NCBI GenBank assembly: GCA_030267965.1
Contig: BRYA01000248.1
Span: 1 to 49,775, forward strand
Direction of reading: 5' to 3'
Length of the DNA: 49,775 nt
From: Triparma columacea
Lineage: Eukaryota > Sar > Bolidophyceae > Parmales > Triparmaceae
Position numbers and translations under genes: made by a program. The notes below the pieces were generated by a model. That model was given only the letters and a program-made list of their open reading frames with translations, was not told the DNA's origin and did not search any database. Of the stretch, positions 22,720-32,926 are shown piece after piece; within the stretch, counting starts at the first letter, position 1; every line of letters begins with the position of its first letter.

Positions 22720-23334
22720 TCAACCCATTTTTACACCACTCTTGGTTCTCCCTCCAGCAGAGTCGCTGCTGCTGTGCTCCTCTGTCAAGAATTTATCTAT
22801 TCGAATCCGGCTCGAACACGGAATCTCGTTGACTCCACCACCAGTCCGCTTCGTTACCTCCTCCTTGAACATATCCATTGGGTGCCTTAGCGAATCCCTC
22901 TGCTGTTTTTGAGCCCGAACCCTTTTCTCCTCAGGAACCCTCCGCACCGGATCAAACGCCCCCCTTCCCCTTGGCATATCGTGCCTTAATTCAATGCTAC
23001 TGTCCCAGTTCCTAATATTCTCGTCGTCCATATCGTCGTCCTCCCTAATAATGCTCGTGATATTCGCTACCCCCCCACCCTCCAAAGGTCCTGGAGAAAG
23101 CATCGCCAAGCTCGTACGCCTACCGAAGTCGGCGGTTGTGTTCTGAGAGACCCGCAACATGCGGGAGCGGCTCTGCCGCGAAATGTGTGTGTCCATTCCC
23201 TTCACACGACCTCCGACTTGACCACTGTCAACAAAAGAAGGAGAAGAAAAGGAGCTTTGTGATGTGGACGCAATCGAAGCAGAGTCTACGACATAATCCG
23301 ACTCTTCTAAACGGGGGCGTAGCAAGTGGGCCAT
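22720..23334 (-). CDS. Unknown protein, 204 aa, single exon
   Basis: Open frame from ATG 23334 (MAHLLRPRLEESDYVVDS) to a stop at 22720. Ser-rich in the first third (SIASTSQSSFSSPSF), with RQSRSRMLRVSQ and RRTSLAML as possible kinase sites, an acidic patch (REDDDMDDENIRNW) and an Arg/Lys/Gln stretch (RRVPEEKRVRAQKQQRDSLR). No signal peptide, membrane span or known domain seen; probably disordered. It ends 139 bp beyond the PDCD4-like stop, in convergent orientation. No family recognised; that it is a real gene rests on its length and acid/base pattern. Confidence 0.55.
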   Translation of the reverse strand: MAHLLRPRLEESDYVVDSASIASTSQSSFSSPSFVDSGQVGGRVKGMDTHISRQSRSRMLRVSQNTTADFGRRTSLAMLSPGPLEGGGVANITSIIREDDDMDDENIRNWDSSIELRHDMPRGRGAFDPVRRVPEEKRVRAQKQQRDSLRHPMDMFKEEVTKRTGGGVNEIPCSSRIRIDKFLTEEHSSSDSAGGRTKSGVKMG

Positions 23335-23663
23335 CGAGAGCCCTTGTCAATTTCTTTTTCTAGTTTCTAATATCCTATCCGCTCAGATCAGATGTAACCG
23401 GCTGGGGGACCTTGGGGGCAAATTTTTCTTATTTTAGACGAATATTACCCACGTAATGCTCACAACATTATCTATTTATACACTAACGGGAACAGGAACG
23501 GAAACAGGAACGGGAACAGGAACGGGAACGGGAACGGGATGAACAATAGCCGCCGCCCCACGGCTCACTACTTTTAGGTCCCTCTAACTCTAACCGCTCT
23601 TCCTTCCCATACCTTACCCCATATCCCCTTCCGCGACTCGCTTCGCTCGTCGCCCCCCCGCCC
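23335..23663. other. Intergenic region with a short minisatellite
   Basis: Lies between the 5' end of the unknown gene and the 3' end of the J-domain gene. Besides the hexamer repeat at about 23487-23539 it holds AT-rich sequence (TTCTTATTTTAGACG) that may be promoter of the unknown gene. No ORF is supported. Confidence 0.4.
23487..23539. repeat. GGAACG/GGAACA hexamer minisatellite
   Basis: About nine head-to-tail copies of a hexamer GGAACG or GGAACA with one GGAAAC variant, in a non-coding spacer. Ordinary slippage repeat. Confidence 0.85.
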
Positions 23664-26589
23664 TTAGCACATCCCTCCCTCTCCCTCTCCCTCTCCCCCC
23701 TCCATTTTCAAACATCCACTCAGACCCCTGTACGCTTCCGATATGAGCTCGAAAATGTTGGCCGCCTTGCTCCTCAAGTGAGGATGCTGGACCCACCTAT
23801 CGGGGTGCCACTCCAAGCTCTTCTTGAAGTAAGCCTTCTTAACCTGCGCCTTGCTGCTTCCAACCTCGAGCCCCAGCCTCTCCCAGTACCCCATGTCCTT
23901 CGTGATGAGCCCTAGGCCCAGTATCTCTACACCGCTGCTACTCCTCAGCCAAAGGTCCCCGATCCAGCTCTGAGTGACCATGAAACCGGCTTCCTCTAGA
24001 AGGTCCACGCAGGGCATGAACTTTGTGGACGACGGGAACGGAATAAGACTGACAGCCTCCAGGTTGTCCAACCTGACAGGCTCGTCGTCCTCCGCTGAGC
24101 ACATGAAGGAGTCGAAAAGACCATGGCAGACCCCTGCCATCCTGGCCTCCGTCGGATCCATTCCAACCCTGAGGCGGAGAGACGCAGCAGCCTTCCCCCC
24201 CTTCTCCCCCCCCTCCTCCCGCTCCCCAATCTCCTCGGCCTCTCCAACCGTTTGGCCGACAAAGAAACCAAGGCTAAAGTTCCCCTCCTTGTCGACGCTC
24301 AACGTATCGAACGAAACCACCCCATTTTCAGTAACATTCACTCTCTTCCCCTCCAGCACTGCCCCGCCACTACCCTTCAATGCTAGCTTCGCAGAAACGT
24401 ATGTGTCGTTGTCCCACTTCCTGAACTGTCCGTACTGGTCCATGAGGTGCAGGCTGATCACCATGTTCGTACCGGGGAGAAGGGCGTCCCCCTCATAGTC
24501 CACCTCCTTCAATTCCAAGGTCGTCGCCGCCGAGACGGCCTTCCTGCACTTCGAGATGTCCCTTCCCGTTACCCTCGAGGTACTCAGCGAGTTCAAGCAG
24601 TAGGCCGGGGTCAAGGACTTGGCCTCGGCGCACAACTTCACCGCGTCCTCCTGTGTAACTGTCGACGGAAGGTGATTGATGCATTCAACCGGTGTGAAGT
24701 CCTCGGAATTCGCGCAAAGCTTCACCTTCAGGGAGCTTATAAAGGAGTTGTCTACCTTCTTGGCGCACGTGGAGGGGAACCCGTTAGTGGCACCCGAGCA
24801 AAGGTCGAGAATTTGATTCGGGCCGAAATTGAAGGGAGCTGAGACGGCGCAAGCAACCGGCCCGAGGATAAGATCCTTCGTATCCACGGAAACGTGACTC
24901 CGGCAAAGCCTCACAACGAGGTTGTGGTCGAGGTTGTGCTTCAAACCCTCTTTCGCGCACATTGCTGCTGCTGACATTGACACCTCCTTGCCCTTCGAAC
25001 TCGCACTCCCGCTCCCCCCCCCCTTTTTTTCCTCAGTGTGAATGTTTGTCTCCCCCTCACAAAGAATCTCCTGGTTCGCCTTGCTGAGGGAGTTGGGAGC
25101 CTGGAAATAGCACAGCGCCGGTGCGATGCTTGAAACTCCGCTGCAGAGCTTGACAACGTGCTCCTCATTTAGCTGGGCGTCGTCGACGGTACCCGCTGCA
25201 ACCTGCAGATTGCTACTCCACATGAAATCAGCACACTCTGCTGGTATCGTCGACTGCGCACCGTTGCAAAGGATCGCCTTGTTCTTGGCCTCCATGGTAA
25301 AGGGTGCCTTGAGGAGGCAGTCCATCACGATGTCAGACTTGGAGCCTTTGCAAAGGGACACCATGAGGTCCTCGTCGTTTTTCATTGCCTTGGCACTGTC
25401 CTTGAAGCACTTGGCAGGATTTTTTGACGCGGCGCCTTCGCACAGTGCTAGTGTCGTCGCGTTACTAACTTTCCCCGGCACGGCGGCCGCGCAAGCGGCA
25501 GGTCCTGTGCCTTCCGCTCCCCGACAAAGTGCAACCGACCCTCCATCCCCCAGCTTCCTCTTGAGTTTGTTATCCACCGCAGATGCGCAATCAGCTGGGT
25601 AGGTGGAAGGGCTCCCGCTGCAGAGCCTGACTGAGTCGTCAGCCGTGAAAGAGGCCGGTGTCTGTGATAGTTTAAATGGGGCGAGGGTGATGGTTTGAGT
25701 TTGATGAATGAAAGATTTGAGTGGAAGTAAATAGGATTCGTCGCCCAACCTTACCTTCTTAAAGCACTTCGGCGGCGCATCGCTCGTCGTTGAGGAGGGG
25801 CATAAGGAAGCTATCTGGTCTGAATTTAAGGAGCTTGATATTGATTTGTCGTTGGCGCACAGTTCGGCGGGGGCCTTGGAGCTGGCTCCCTGGCAGATCG
25901 TTACAGCATTATCCGGCGAGAAGAACTGCAGCTTCAGCGACGCAATACATTCCGCCGATGCTGCCGTGGGGTTCGACACGCTGCAAAAGGTGGCCGGGTA
26001 GTCAGTGGGGAAGGACTTCGGAAGCTGAGCATGGGGAGGAGCGAATCGACAAGCGAAGGAGGTTAACCATAAGGTGTACATACTTATTTACGTTTTAAGG
26101 CACCAGCCCAGCAGAGAGTTGCCGAGAAGCTACCCCTCTCACCTTATTCAGTCTTTGGGTGCATTCGAAATTCTTTGACGTCTCAGACTCGTGCTTGCAC
26201 AGCCCGGCCTTGGCTTCTACCGAAAATTTGCTCTGCTTCGAGTGCAGGGATTTCACGCAGTCCATGGGATGGTGGGATCTGGCAGATTTGCAGAACCTTA
26301 CCACCTCCTCCGCGCTGAATGGGTGGGAGGATTTCGCGGACTTCATGAGGCCTTTTGCGCACACCGAGGGCTCGTCCTTGTACGCGCCGGAGCCACAGAG
26401 CTCCTTCGCCTCGTTGGTACTCAATGTCTTGGGTGCTGCCTTGAGACAGGCCTTAAGGTCCTTGGAGGCCCCAGAGGAGGAGGAGGAGGAGGACGTAGAG
26501 GGGAGCATGACCAGGAGGAGGAAAATAAACACAACTGCCGTTCTCCGTCGCGACCGCCGAGACCAAACCGGGAGATCAGGGGAGAGCAT
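23664..26589 (-). CDS. Secreted or ER-lumenal Cys-rich repeat protein with C-terminal J domain, 3 exons, 904 aa
   Basis: Exons 26589-26143, 26024-25755, 25661-23664, all phase 0. ATG 26589 is the first ATG in frame; a basic n-region (WSRRSRRR) then TAVVFIFLLLVMLP form a signal peptide or anchor. Residues about 40-640 hold 17 or 18 units of about 35-45 residues with the signature L-C-x-G-A-x-S-x2-P-A-x-C (for example LCEGAASKNPAKC, LCNGAQSTIPAEC), two Cys per unit, presumably disulphide-paired in the secretory pathway. A filamin- or Ig-like stretch (ISLHLMDQYGQFRKW, VNVTENGVVSFDTLSV) comes next, then a J domain at about 831-886 with the HPD motif intact at 858-860, so it could stimulate an Hsp70. 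Intron 2 lies inside an open frame but has clean GTAAGG and CACAG ends. Repeat family not recognised. Confidence 0.75.
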
Positions 26590-26809
26590 GTCTTTGAATA
26601 TGTCCCCTCGAGGAACAAGGTTATGTTGGAAGTGACTGTATGTAGAGTCAAGATTTAGGAGGGAGGTATGAACGGCCCGGACTTGTTTGGTAGAGTAGAG
26701 AGAAACGTGGTCCCGTCGCGCTTTGGTTGTGCAAAGGCAACAACAGCACCACACAATTTGCTCCCCTCAAAAGTCACCTCTTTGGAGTCAAAATCCCAAA
26801 ACTAAATAA
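26590..26809. promoter_or_regulatory. Bidirectional promoter region, J-domain gene / RGG gene
   Basis: 220 bp separate the two divergent start codons, so both promoters and 5' UTRs must fit here. It contains a GCAACAACAGCACCACACA stretch and AAAACTAAATAA just before the plus-strand ATG. No TATA-like element stands out. Confidence 0.45.
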
Positions 26810-28630
26810 ATGGCATCACGATGGGCAGATATCTCCTCTTCGGAAGACGAGGACGAAAGTGATAACGAACCCTACATCCCTGAAGATGATAGCCCCCCCA
26901 GCCCGCCATTGCCAGCACAAACCACATCATCTCGAGATATGGGTGGGAGGGGAAATGTGGCTCAAAGAGGCTTTACCAGAACGCAGGGTAATAATAAGAA
27001 TGAAAATACAGGTATTGGATCAAACAGTGGGTATAGGTCTCAACCTCAGCAGCAGCAACAACAGCAGCAGCGCAATAATCCACCACCACGAAGAGACTGG
27101 AAGTCGGAGGCCAAGAAGTCAGCGGCTGATAAGTTCGGCAGCCAGCCAGTTGCCTCTGCGGGGGGTAAGAGTTGGATGCAGATAAGGGAGGAGAAGAGGC
27201 TGGAAAATTTGAAGAAGCAGCAGCAGAATGCTCCCCAAGCTGGAGTGCAAGGGATGGTGAGGTCTTCAAGTGTTCCAGCCCCCCCTCCGCCGCCGTCAAG
27301 TGTGAGCCCCGCCATGAGTGCACCATCTCCCACCATGTCGGGACTGTCAGGACTGTCGATTGGGGGTAGGAAGAGCACTGGTGAGAGACCAAAGTTGAAG
27401 CTAGCAGCGAGGTCAAAGCCAATGCCAGAAATCAAGGTCGTGCCAATCGAGGAGCCCGTCGCTCCTGTTCAGCAGCAGCAACAACAGCAACAGCAAGTTT
27501 CTGCTGGTCCTGGAGCCGCTGACCGTCGCCCTCGTGGGAACAGCGGCAGCGGTTTTTCGTGGGGACCTGTGGACAGGGACACTAGAGAGAGCAGCCCCAA
27601 CATGCCTCGCTCCCCCAAATCAAAGGGAAGTCCGGAGAAGAAAATGATTCTCAGGCGCCCAAGGTCCGAGAGCGGAGCCTCCTCGACCAGGGGGGGCGAC
27701 ACGCCGCAGGAGGATGAGGAGGATGAACAGCTTCCGCTCCCTCCCCAGTCCAAGGCGACCTCGCCCAAGAGGGAGAAGAAGGGCAAGGGGATCAAGAGTA
27801 AGGGCAAAGGGAAGGACAAAAGGGGAGGAGGGCGCAAAAACTCCGACGCTGACGAGGAGAAGGAGCACAAGATCGCTAGCAATGGCAAGCAGCAGGCGGC
27901 GGAAGATGCGAGTGCGGAGAGGGCTGATGAGGCAGGAGGTTGGAAGGGTGACGGGGGTGGAAGGGGTGGAAAGGGATCGTCGGTAAAGGGGGGACGCCGA
28001 AGGGGGAATACTGATGAAGGAGATAAGGAAGGGAAAGCGAAATACCGCCAGCCCGCGAGCGGCGGGAAAGGAGGAGGGAGAAAGAGGGGAGAATCTGGGG
28101 GGGGAGAGGGGAGGAATGGAGAGGGGGGGGATGGAGGAGGTGGTAGAGGAGGCGAGAACTCGTCCCCGGTAACCACGAAGCTCGTTCTTGACAGTGGCAA
28201 CGGCGGAATTGACAAGGCAGCGTCCAGCAGCCTACAGGAGGCGGCCGCGGCGGCGAGGGAATCAGGTGGGAGGGGTGCTGGAAGGGGGGGGAGAGGGCCT
28301 AGGAAAGGACGGGGGCGAGGAGAAGAGAGGGGACGAGGACGAGGAGGAGGAGAGGGGAGAGGGGAGGGGAGGGGAAGAGGAGGAGAGGGGAGAGGAGAGG
28401 GGAGGGGACGAGGAGGAGAGGGGAGGGGGGGGAGGGGACGAGGAGGAGGAGAGTGGAGGGGACGAGGTGAGGGGAGAGGTGAGGGGAGGGGACGAGGAGG
28501 TGAGGGGAGAAATGAGGGGAGGGGACGAGGAGAATGGAGGGGACGAGGAGGAAGAGGTGGGAGGGATAGGAACAACAGCAAGGTTACCATCACGAAAAAC
28601 GCTGATGGCTCAGTCGTCCTTAAGAAGTAG
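26810..28630 (+). CDS. RGG-rich, eIF4B-like RNA-binding protein, single exon, 606 aa
   Basis: Starts MASRWADISSSEDEDE, an acidic N terminus like many eIF4B or SERBP-type proteins. Order: Ser/Glu-rich (1-30), Gln run (79-87), a basic helix KSWMQIREEKRLENLKKQ (120-137), a Pro-rich segment, then GERPKLKLAARSKPMPEI (191-208), which resembles the R-P-K-L-x-L-x-x-R motif of eIF4B/eIF4H proteins, another Gln run, GFSWGPVDRDTRESSP, Lys/Glu-rich stretches, and finally a 100-residue RGG/GRG box (about 490-590). No RRM is seen. Likely cytosolic, binding RNA in translation or granules. The purine-only DNA of the RGG box gives long false ORFs on the other strand. Name by motif only. Confidence 0.72.
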   Translation: MASRWADISSSEDEDESDNEPYIPEDDSPPSPPLPAQTTSSRDMGGRGNVAQRGFTRTQGNNKNENTGIGSNSGYRSQPQQQQQQQQRNNPPPRRDWKSEAKKSAADKFGSQPVASAGGKSWMQIREEKRLENLKKQQQNAPQAGVQGMVRSSSVPAPPPPPSSVSPAMSAPSPTMSGLSGLSIGGRKSTGERPKLKLAARSKPMPEIKVVPIEEPVAPVQQQQQQQQQVSAGPGAADRRPRGNSGSGFSWGPVDRDTRESSPNMPRSPKSKGSPEKKMILRRPRSESGASSTRGGDTPQEDEEDEQLPLPPQSKATSPKREKKGKGIKSKGKGKDKRGGGRKNSDADEEKEHKIASNGKQQAAEDASAERADEAGGWKGDGGGRGGKGSSVKGGRRRGNTDEGDKEGKAKYRQPASGGKGGGRKRGESGGGEGRNGEGGDGGGGRGGENSSPVTTKLVLDSGNGGIDKAASSSLQEAAAAARESGGRGAGRGGRGPRKGRGRGEERGRGRGGGEGRGEGRGRGGEGRGEGRGRGGEGRGGRGRGGGEWRGRGEGRGEGRGRGGEGRNEGRGRGEWRGRGGRGGRDRNNSKVTITKNADGSVVLKK

Positions 28631-29421
28631 GCTGAGATAAGCATGCTGTGGGGGGGGAGAGAGAAGGGGATGGAGGGAAGGGAGAGTAATGCGATTATCA
28701 GAAAGAGGGGGGGGGAAACGATAATACAGCTTTGCAGAAAAAGATGGCACTTTTCGTTAGATTATGTTCGCCGAGGCTGGAGTTTAGGTGCAGCGCGGGG
28801 GGGGGGGTTGTTTTCGTTAGTGGTTTTATAAAAATTTGTCTGCGCTTTAATCCCCCTGCAGCCCACGGTGTTCTTCCGTGGTGCAGGGTGTGTATGCACG
28901 CGTTTGGGGTCGTTTTCATTGGGAGGTCAAGAATTCTAGGCTTTATAGGAGGGGGCTCCACCGTCCGATTTCCAAAGGGGGTTCATGTCTCTTGGGTTTT
29001 ATGTTGTGAACGAGAGTCGTTCGTTGGCGTTGATCATGCTCCCCGTCGGAGCCAGAGCCGCGAGCCGGTAGGCCCGGGCGAAGAAGATCTTTGTTTTTTT
29101 TCCTGGTTATTCCCTAGTTTCCCTCCCTGTGAGAATGTTGTGCGTGGAAGTGATAAGGGTGAGCTCGTTGGTCCGGCGACGTTTTCAGGTCACTATGTAA
29201 CTCCTTTGTCCTCTTCTCACCTTTTCATCGTCAGGTTTCTCAGCCCACTTCCCTCTGCCAAGATTTCCCTTTTCCCTACGACCTTTTACTCTTGCACAAC
29301 GGTATCAGGCACTACAATTAAGCTATGAATAGCGCCTTTGGTTCGCTGTGCGGATATTATGGGGGAGGTGTACTCAAACCTTACCTTGAAAGAGTGCAGC
29401 AGACTTATAAAGCATCCATTA
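28631..29421. other. Intergenic, no supported gene
   Basis: About 790 bases between the RGG gene and the end of the minus-strand Lys/Asp-rich gene. It contains G runs and a short palindromic stretch, CCCACGGTGTTCTTCCGTGGTG, near 28862. A long plus-strand open frame (28732-29328) has no recognisable domain. Two donor-like sites on the minus strand (GTAAGTGA at about 29431 and GTAAGG at about 29386) hint that the Lys/Asp-rich gene could have extra 3' exons here. Confidence 0.35.
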
Positions 29422-32400
29422 TCACTTACCAATCATCTGGCGCAGAATGTCTTTTGCCCGGCGGGGCGAGTTGCATTTGAAGACCTTGAGCGCGCTGGCA
29501 ATTTGTGGAGCGTACTCGGGGCGACCCGTCTTGGCCGCGTCGAGCAATTGGCGGAACTGCGCAGCGTTGCCCTTCCTGTTGGTGTCGAGTTTTATGGCGC
29601 GTTCGACGAGTTGTTTAGGCGTTTCATCGTCGTCGTCGTCGTCATCCTCGTCATCCTCGTCGTCGTCATCCTCATCATCATCATCGTCATTGTCATCGTC
29701 GTCATCCTCGTCGTCATCGTCGTCATTCTTCTTCTTCGTTGACACCCTAATCTCACCCACTACGACTTCCTTCTCTCCCTTGACTCTAACCTTCCCATCC
29801 GCGACCTCCGTGACCTTGCTGCTCCTCCAGACAGTCTTGGTGATGTTGGGGGAGGAGGAGGAGGAGTCCACGGTGACACGCTTGTAAAATATGGAGGTGC
29901 CGGGGGAGAGGCTTGAGATCGAGATTGCACGGGAGTCCCGGGGGGGTAGGGAGGTATCGTTGGCGGAGGAGGAGGAAGAAGAAGAGGAGGAAGAAGAGGA
30001 AGAAGAAGAGGAGGAAGAAGAGGAAGAAGAAGAGGAAGAAGAAGAGGAGACGGAAGAATCGTCGTCGTGGGAACTCTTGGGACTCTTTGAGTTGGTAGAG
30101 AAGAGGGTATGGAGACCTTTGGTTTCAGCAGTGGCAGCGTCCGCCTTCCAGAGGCTGTTCTTCTTCCCGGTGTTCTTTGGTTGAAGCAGAGGTGTCCTCT
30201 TCGATAACCCTAATAGAGGCGTCCTCTTCGATGAGGGGGTTTTGGTCGTTGTGGTTGACTTGGGAGTTGTGGTTGCAGATATAGACGGCTTCTTAGTCTT
30301 GTTGGCTTTCGAAGGTGCCGGCTGCTCAAGACTGGAGTCGGAATCTGAGGCGTTAGACTCGGTGTCATCCGGACCAATCATCTGGCGCAGAATGTCTTTT
30401 GCCCGGCGGGACGAGCTGCCTCTGAAGACCTTGAGCGCGCTGGCAATTTGTGGAGCGTACTCGGGGCGACCCGTCTTGGCCGCGTCGAGCAATTGGCGGA
30501 ACTGCGCAGTGTTGCCCTTCCTGTTGGTGTCGAGTTTTATGGCGCGTTCGACGAGTTGTTTAGGCGTTTCATCGTCGTCGTCGTCGTCATCCTCGTCATC
30601 CTCGTCGTCGTCATCCTCGTCATCGTCAGAGGAGGAGGAAGCTTGGTCGTTTTTGTCTGCGGCAGGGGCCTTGGTGGTAGAGGCCTTACGGGTGGAGGAC
30701 TTCATGTCCTTCTTGTCGCCCTTACCCCCGTCGCTCTCCGCTCCCTTCCCTTCCCCCTCCTCCTCCTCCTCCTCCCCCTCGCACTGCACCCCCATGCACT
30801 TCAAGTAAACCCTCGCCTGCGTCAACAGCTCCTGATCGATCAAACCCTCCAAGGCCGCGACTGAGGAGCTGAAGGCCGGGCGCGAGTTGAGCTTGGAGAT
30901 GGAGGAGACTACGCTCTTGAGTTTATCGATTGAGGCCTTGTTCTTTAAGGAAGGGGGGGGGGGAGGGGGGTCAGAAGGGTGACCGCGAAAAAAAACTCCT
31001 TTGGGACCCCCTCCCTCACCTTGCCCGGGATATTGCAAAAGCCGACTATAAGGTCCTTCATTGCCGCCCTTTCTTCCTCGTCCATGCCGGCAGAGAGGTT
31101 CGCGGGTGGTGGTTTCAAGTTGTGTAGTGAATTCCAGCTTTTAGTTAGGTTGCCCTTGAACACCCCCCTTGGCGCCTTCCCCTTTAGGTCGGACCACTCT
31201 TGAGAATAAGACGGACCGCCGTTGGGGGCTGAGGGGGCTTCACTGGAGCTCTTCGAAGCGGCTGTGTCCTTCACTGTCTTCTTAGAGTTGGTCGTGTCGT
31301 CCTTCGTCTTCTCCTTCGCGTTTTCCTTCGTCTTCTCCTTAGCGTTTTCCTTTGTTTTCTCCTTAGCGTTTTCCTTCGTCTTCTCCTTAGCGTTGTCATT
31401 TGTCTTCTCCTTAGCGTTTTCCTTCGTCTTCTCCTTCGCGTTTTCCTTCGTCTTCTCCTTAGCGCTTTCCTTTGTTTTCTCCTTAGCGCTTTCCTTTGTT
31501 TTCTCCTTAGCGTTGTCTTTCGTCTTCTCCTTAGCGTTGTCTTTCGTCTTCTCCTTAGCGTTTTCCTTCGTTTTCGCGATTTCCTTCGTTTTCTCCTTCG
31601 TTTTCTCCTTCGCGTTTTCCTTCGTTTTCTCCTTAGTGTTTTCCTTCGTTTTCTCCTTCGCGTTTTCCTTCGTTTTCTCCTTAGCGTTTTCCTTCGGTCC
31701 TACAATCCTTTCCTTCAAAACCTCTAGGTAGCATCTCAAGCATTTAGCTTTGCTCTTTTGCACCTTCCCCATCAGCTGTGTCGCCCCGTTTAAACCCCCC
31801 TTGAGCTTCTTGAACCTCTTACCCAAATCCTTAAGCCTGTCGTTCAGCCTGGTGGTAACAGCTCCGTCTTTAGAGAGGTCCTGTATAAGCTTCGACATTA
31901 CTTTCCGCGCTGACTCCGTCTCCTTCGGGTTGCCCATGTTAACGACTGCGGGAGGGGGCACGCCTGACCCAGAGATGAGGGACCAGGTCTCGTTTTTCTT
32001 CTGCCCCGGTGCTAAATTAGGGTTTGAGGCCTTTATCGCTGCCCAGGAATTCGGGGGAGGAGGGGTGTTGGGGGGGGTGTTTGGGGGTGTGTTTGGTGGT
32101 GTGAAGGATTTAGAGGGTGAGAAGGTTAGGGGTACGCGGGGGGGGGTAGAAGGGGGTGTAGGTAGAGGGGAGGTTGATGGGGAGGAGACGGACGACTTGG
32201 GAGGGTTGGGTGCTGAGTTGGAGGAGACAAAGGAGGAGGAGGAAGACGAGGAGGAGGAGGAGGAGGGGGAGGAGGGGGAGGAGGTGGGGGATGATTCCTT
32301 AGGAGTTCCCTTTTTCTTTTTCTTCTCCGTCTGTCCCTTGTTCTGTTCCAGCAGTGTATCCTTCCTCTTTTTCTTCTCCGTCTGTCCCTTGTTCTCTTCA

Positions 32401-32765
32401 GGCAGTGTACCCTTCCTTTTTTTCTCTCCTTCATCCCCCTTGCCCTTTTCGTTCTCTCCTTCCTCCCCCTTCCCCTTTTCACCGTTCACAACCTTAGTTC
32501 TCTTCCCTCCCCCCCCTTCCCCTTCATCAACCTTAACCTCCTCCTCCCTCAAACCCCACTCATTAACAGTGACCTCAACAAGTTCCTCCCCCTTCATGTA
32601 ATCGACACCCCAGGGGAGGACGTCCTCCCCGTTTACGCGCAGGCCGATGTAGACACGGGTTATGGAACTGTTGAATCCGGGGAGGGTCAAATCACTGGGG
32701 TGGAAAACGTACTCGGTACCGGCGTCGTAACCCCATTGGGAGATCGTGAAGGGATCGGAGGACAT
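29422..32765 (-). CDS. Lys/Asp-rich nuclear-type protein with duplicated helical module, 2 exons, about 1088 aa
   Basis: Exons 32765-31020 and 30942-29422 (donor GGCAAG|GTGAGG, acceptor CTTAAAG|AACAAG, phase 0). N-terminal 80 residues (SQWGYDAGTEYVFHPSDL, RVYIGLRVNGEDVLPWGV) look globular. A Lys/Glu-rich region, Ser and Pro runs, a helical stretch (KVMSKLIQDLSKDGAVTTRL), about 17 copies of an 8-residue N/S/D-A-K-E-K-T-K-E/D repeat, and helical segments (KSWNSLHNLKPPPANLSAGM) follow. Exon 2 has two copies of a 60-residue module ETPKQLVERAIKLDTNRKG ... SRRAKDILRQMIG, each preceded by an Asp/Glu run, and between them a Ser run and a small beta-rich segment (SPGTSIFYKRVTV ... VWRSSKVTEVADGKV) recalling a Tudor or chromo-like fold. 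Probably chromatin- or RNA-associated; family not recognised. An AGT just before the ATG follows an acceptor, so more 5' coding is possible. The 3' end may also be spliced (ATTG|GTAAGTGA). Confidence 0.6.
29442..30595 (-). repeat. Intragenic duplication, about 215 bp (29442-29660 and 30378-30595)
   Basis: The two segments are almost identical, from CCAATCATCTGGCGCAGAATG through the GTCGTC microsatellite. They encode the same 60-residue module plus its acidic run. Differences cluster in the RRAKD-adjacent residues (CNSPRRAKD against GSSSRRAKD). Confidence 0.92.
31308..31695 (-). repeat. 24-bp coding minisatellite (AKEKTKE-type octapeptide)
   Basis: About 16 units of 24 bp (CTTCTCCTTAGCGTTTTCCTT on the plus strand with variants) lie within exon 1 of the Lys/Asp-rich gene and code for N/S/D-A-K-E-K-T-K-E/D. 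Several units are shortened (KTKEIAKTKE, TKEKTKE) by in-frame deletions. The pattern gives an Lys/Glu-alternating single alpha-helix-like stretch. Confidence 0.9.
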
Positions 32766-32926
32766 ACTCTGTTGGTAAGGAAAGAGGGGGGAGGGGGGGA
32801 GGGGGGAGGAAGAAGTCAGTCTCCGAGTTTGTGCTGATGGTTTGGTTTGTGGATTCTAGCTTTTTACACATCAATCGGACCCTCCCCACCCTCTATCCCT
32901 CCTTCCTTCCGTCCTTGTATTCTCAC

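Noticed and set aside
27469..28644. 391-codon minus-strand ORF, Pro/Ser/Leu-rich
   Set aside because: It is the complement of the purine-only RGG and Lys/Glu coding strand; absence of stops is a composition effect.
28732..29328. 198-codon plus-strand ORF
   Set aside because: No recognisable domain, odd Cys/Phe/Gly composition, in a G-run-rich spacer; chance ORF more likely.
31222..32601. Long plus-strand ORFs rich in Phe/Ser repeats
   Set aside because: They mirror the KEKTKE minisatellite and Lys/Glu regions of the minus-strand gene.
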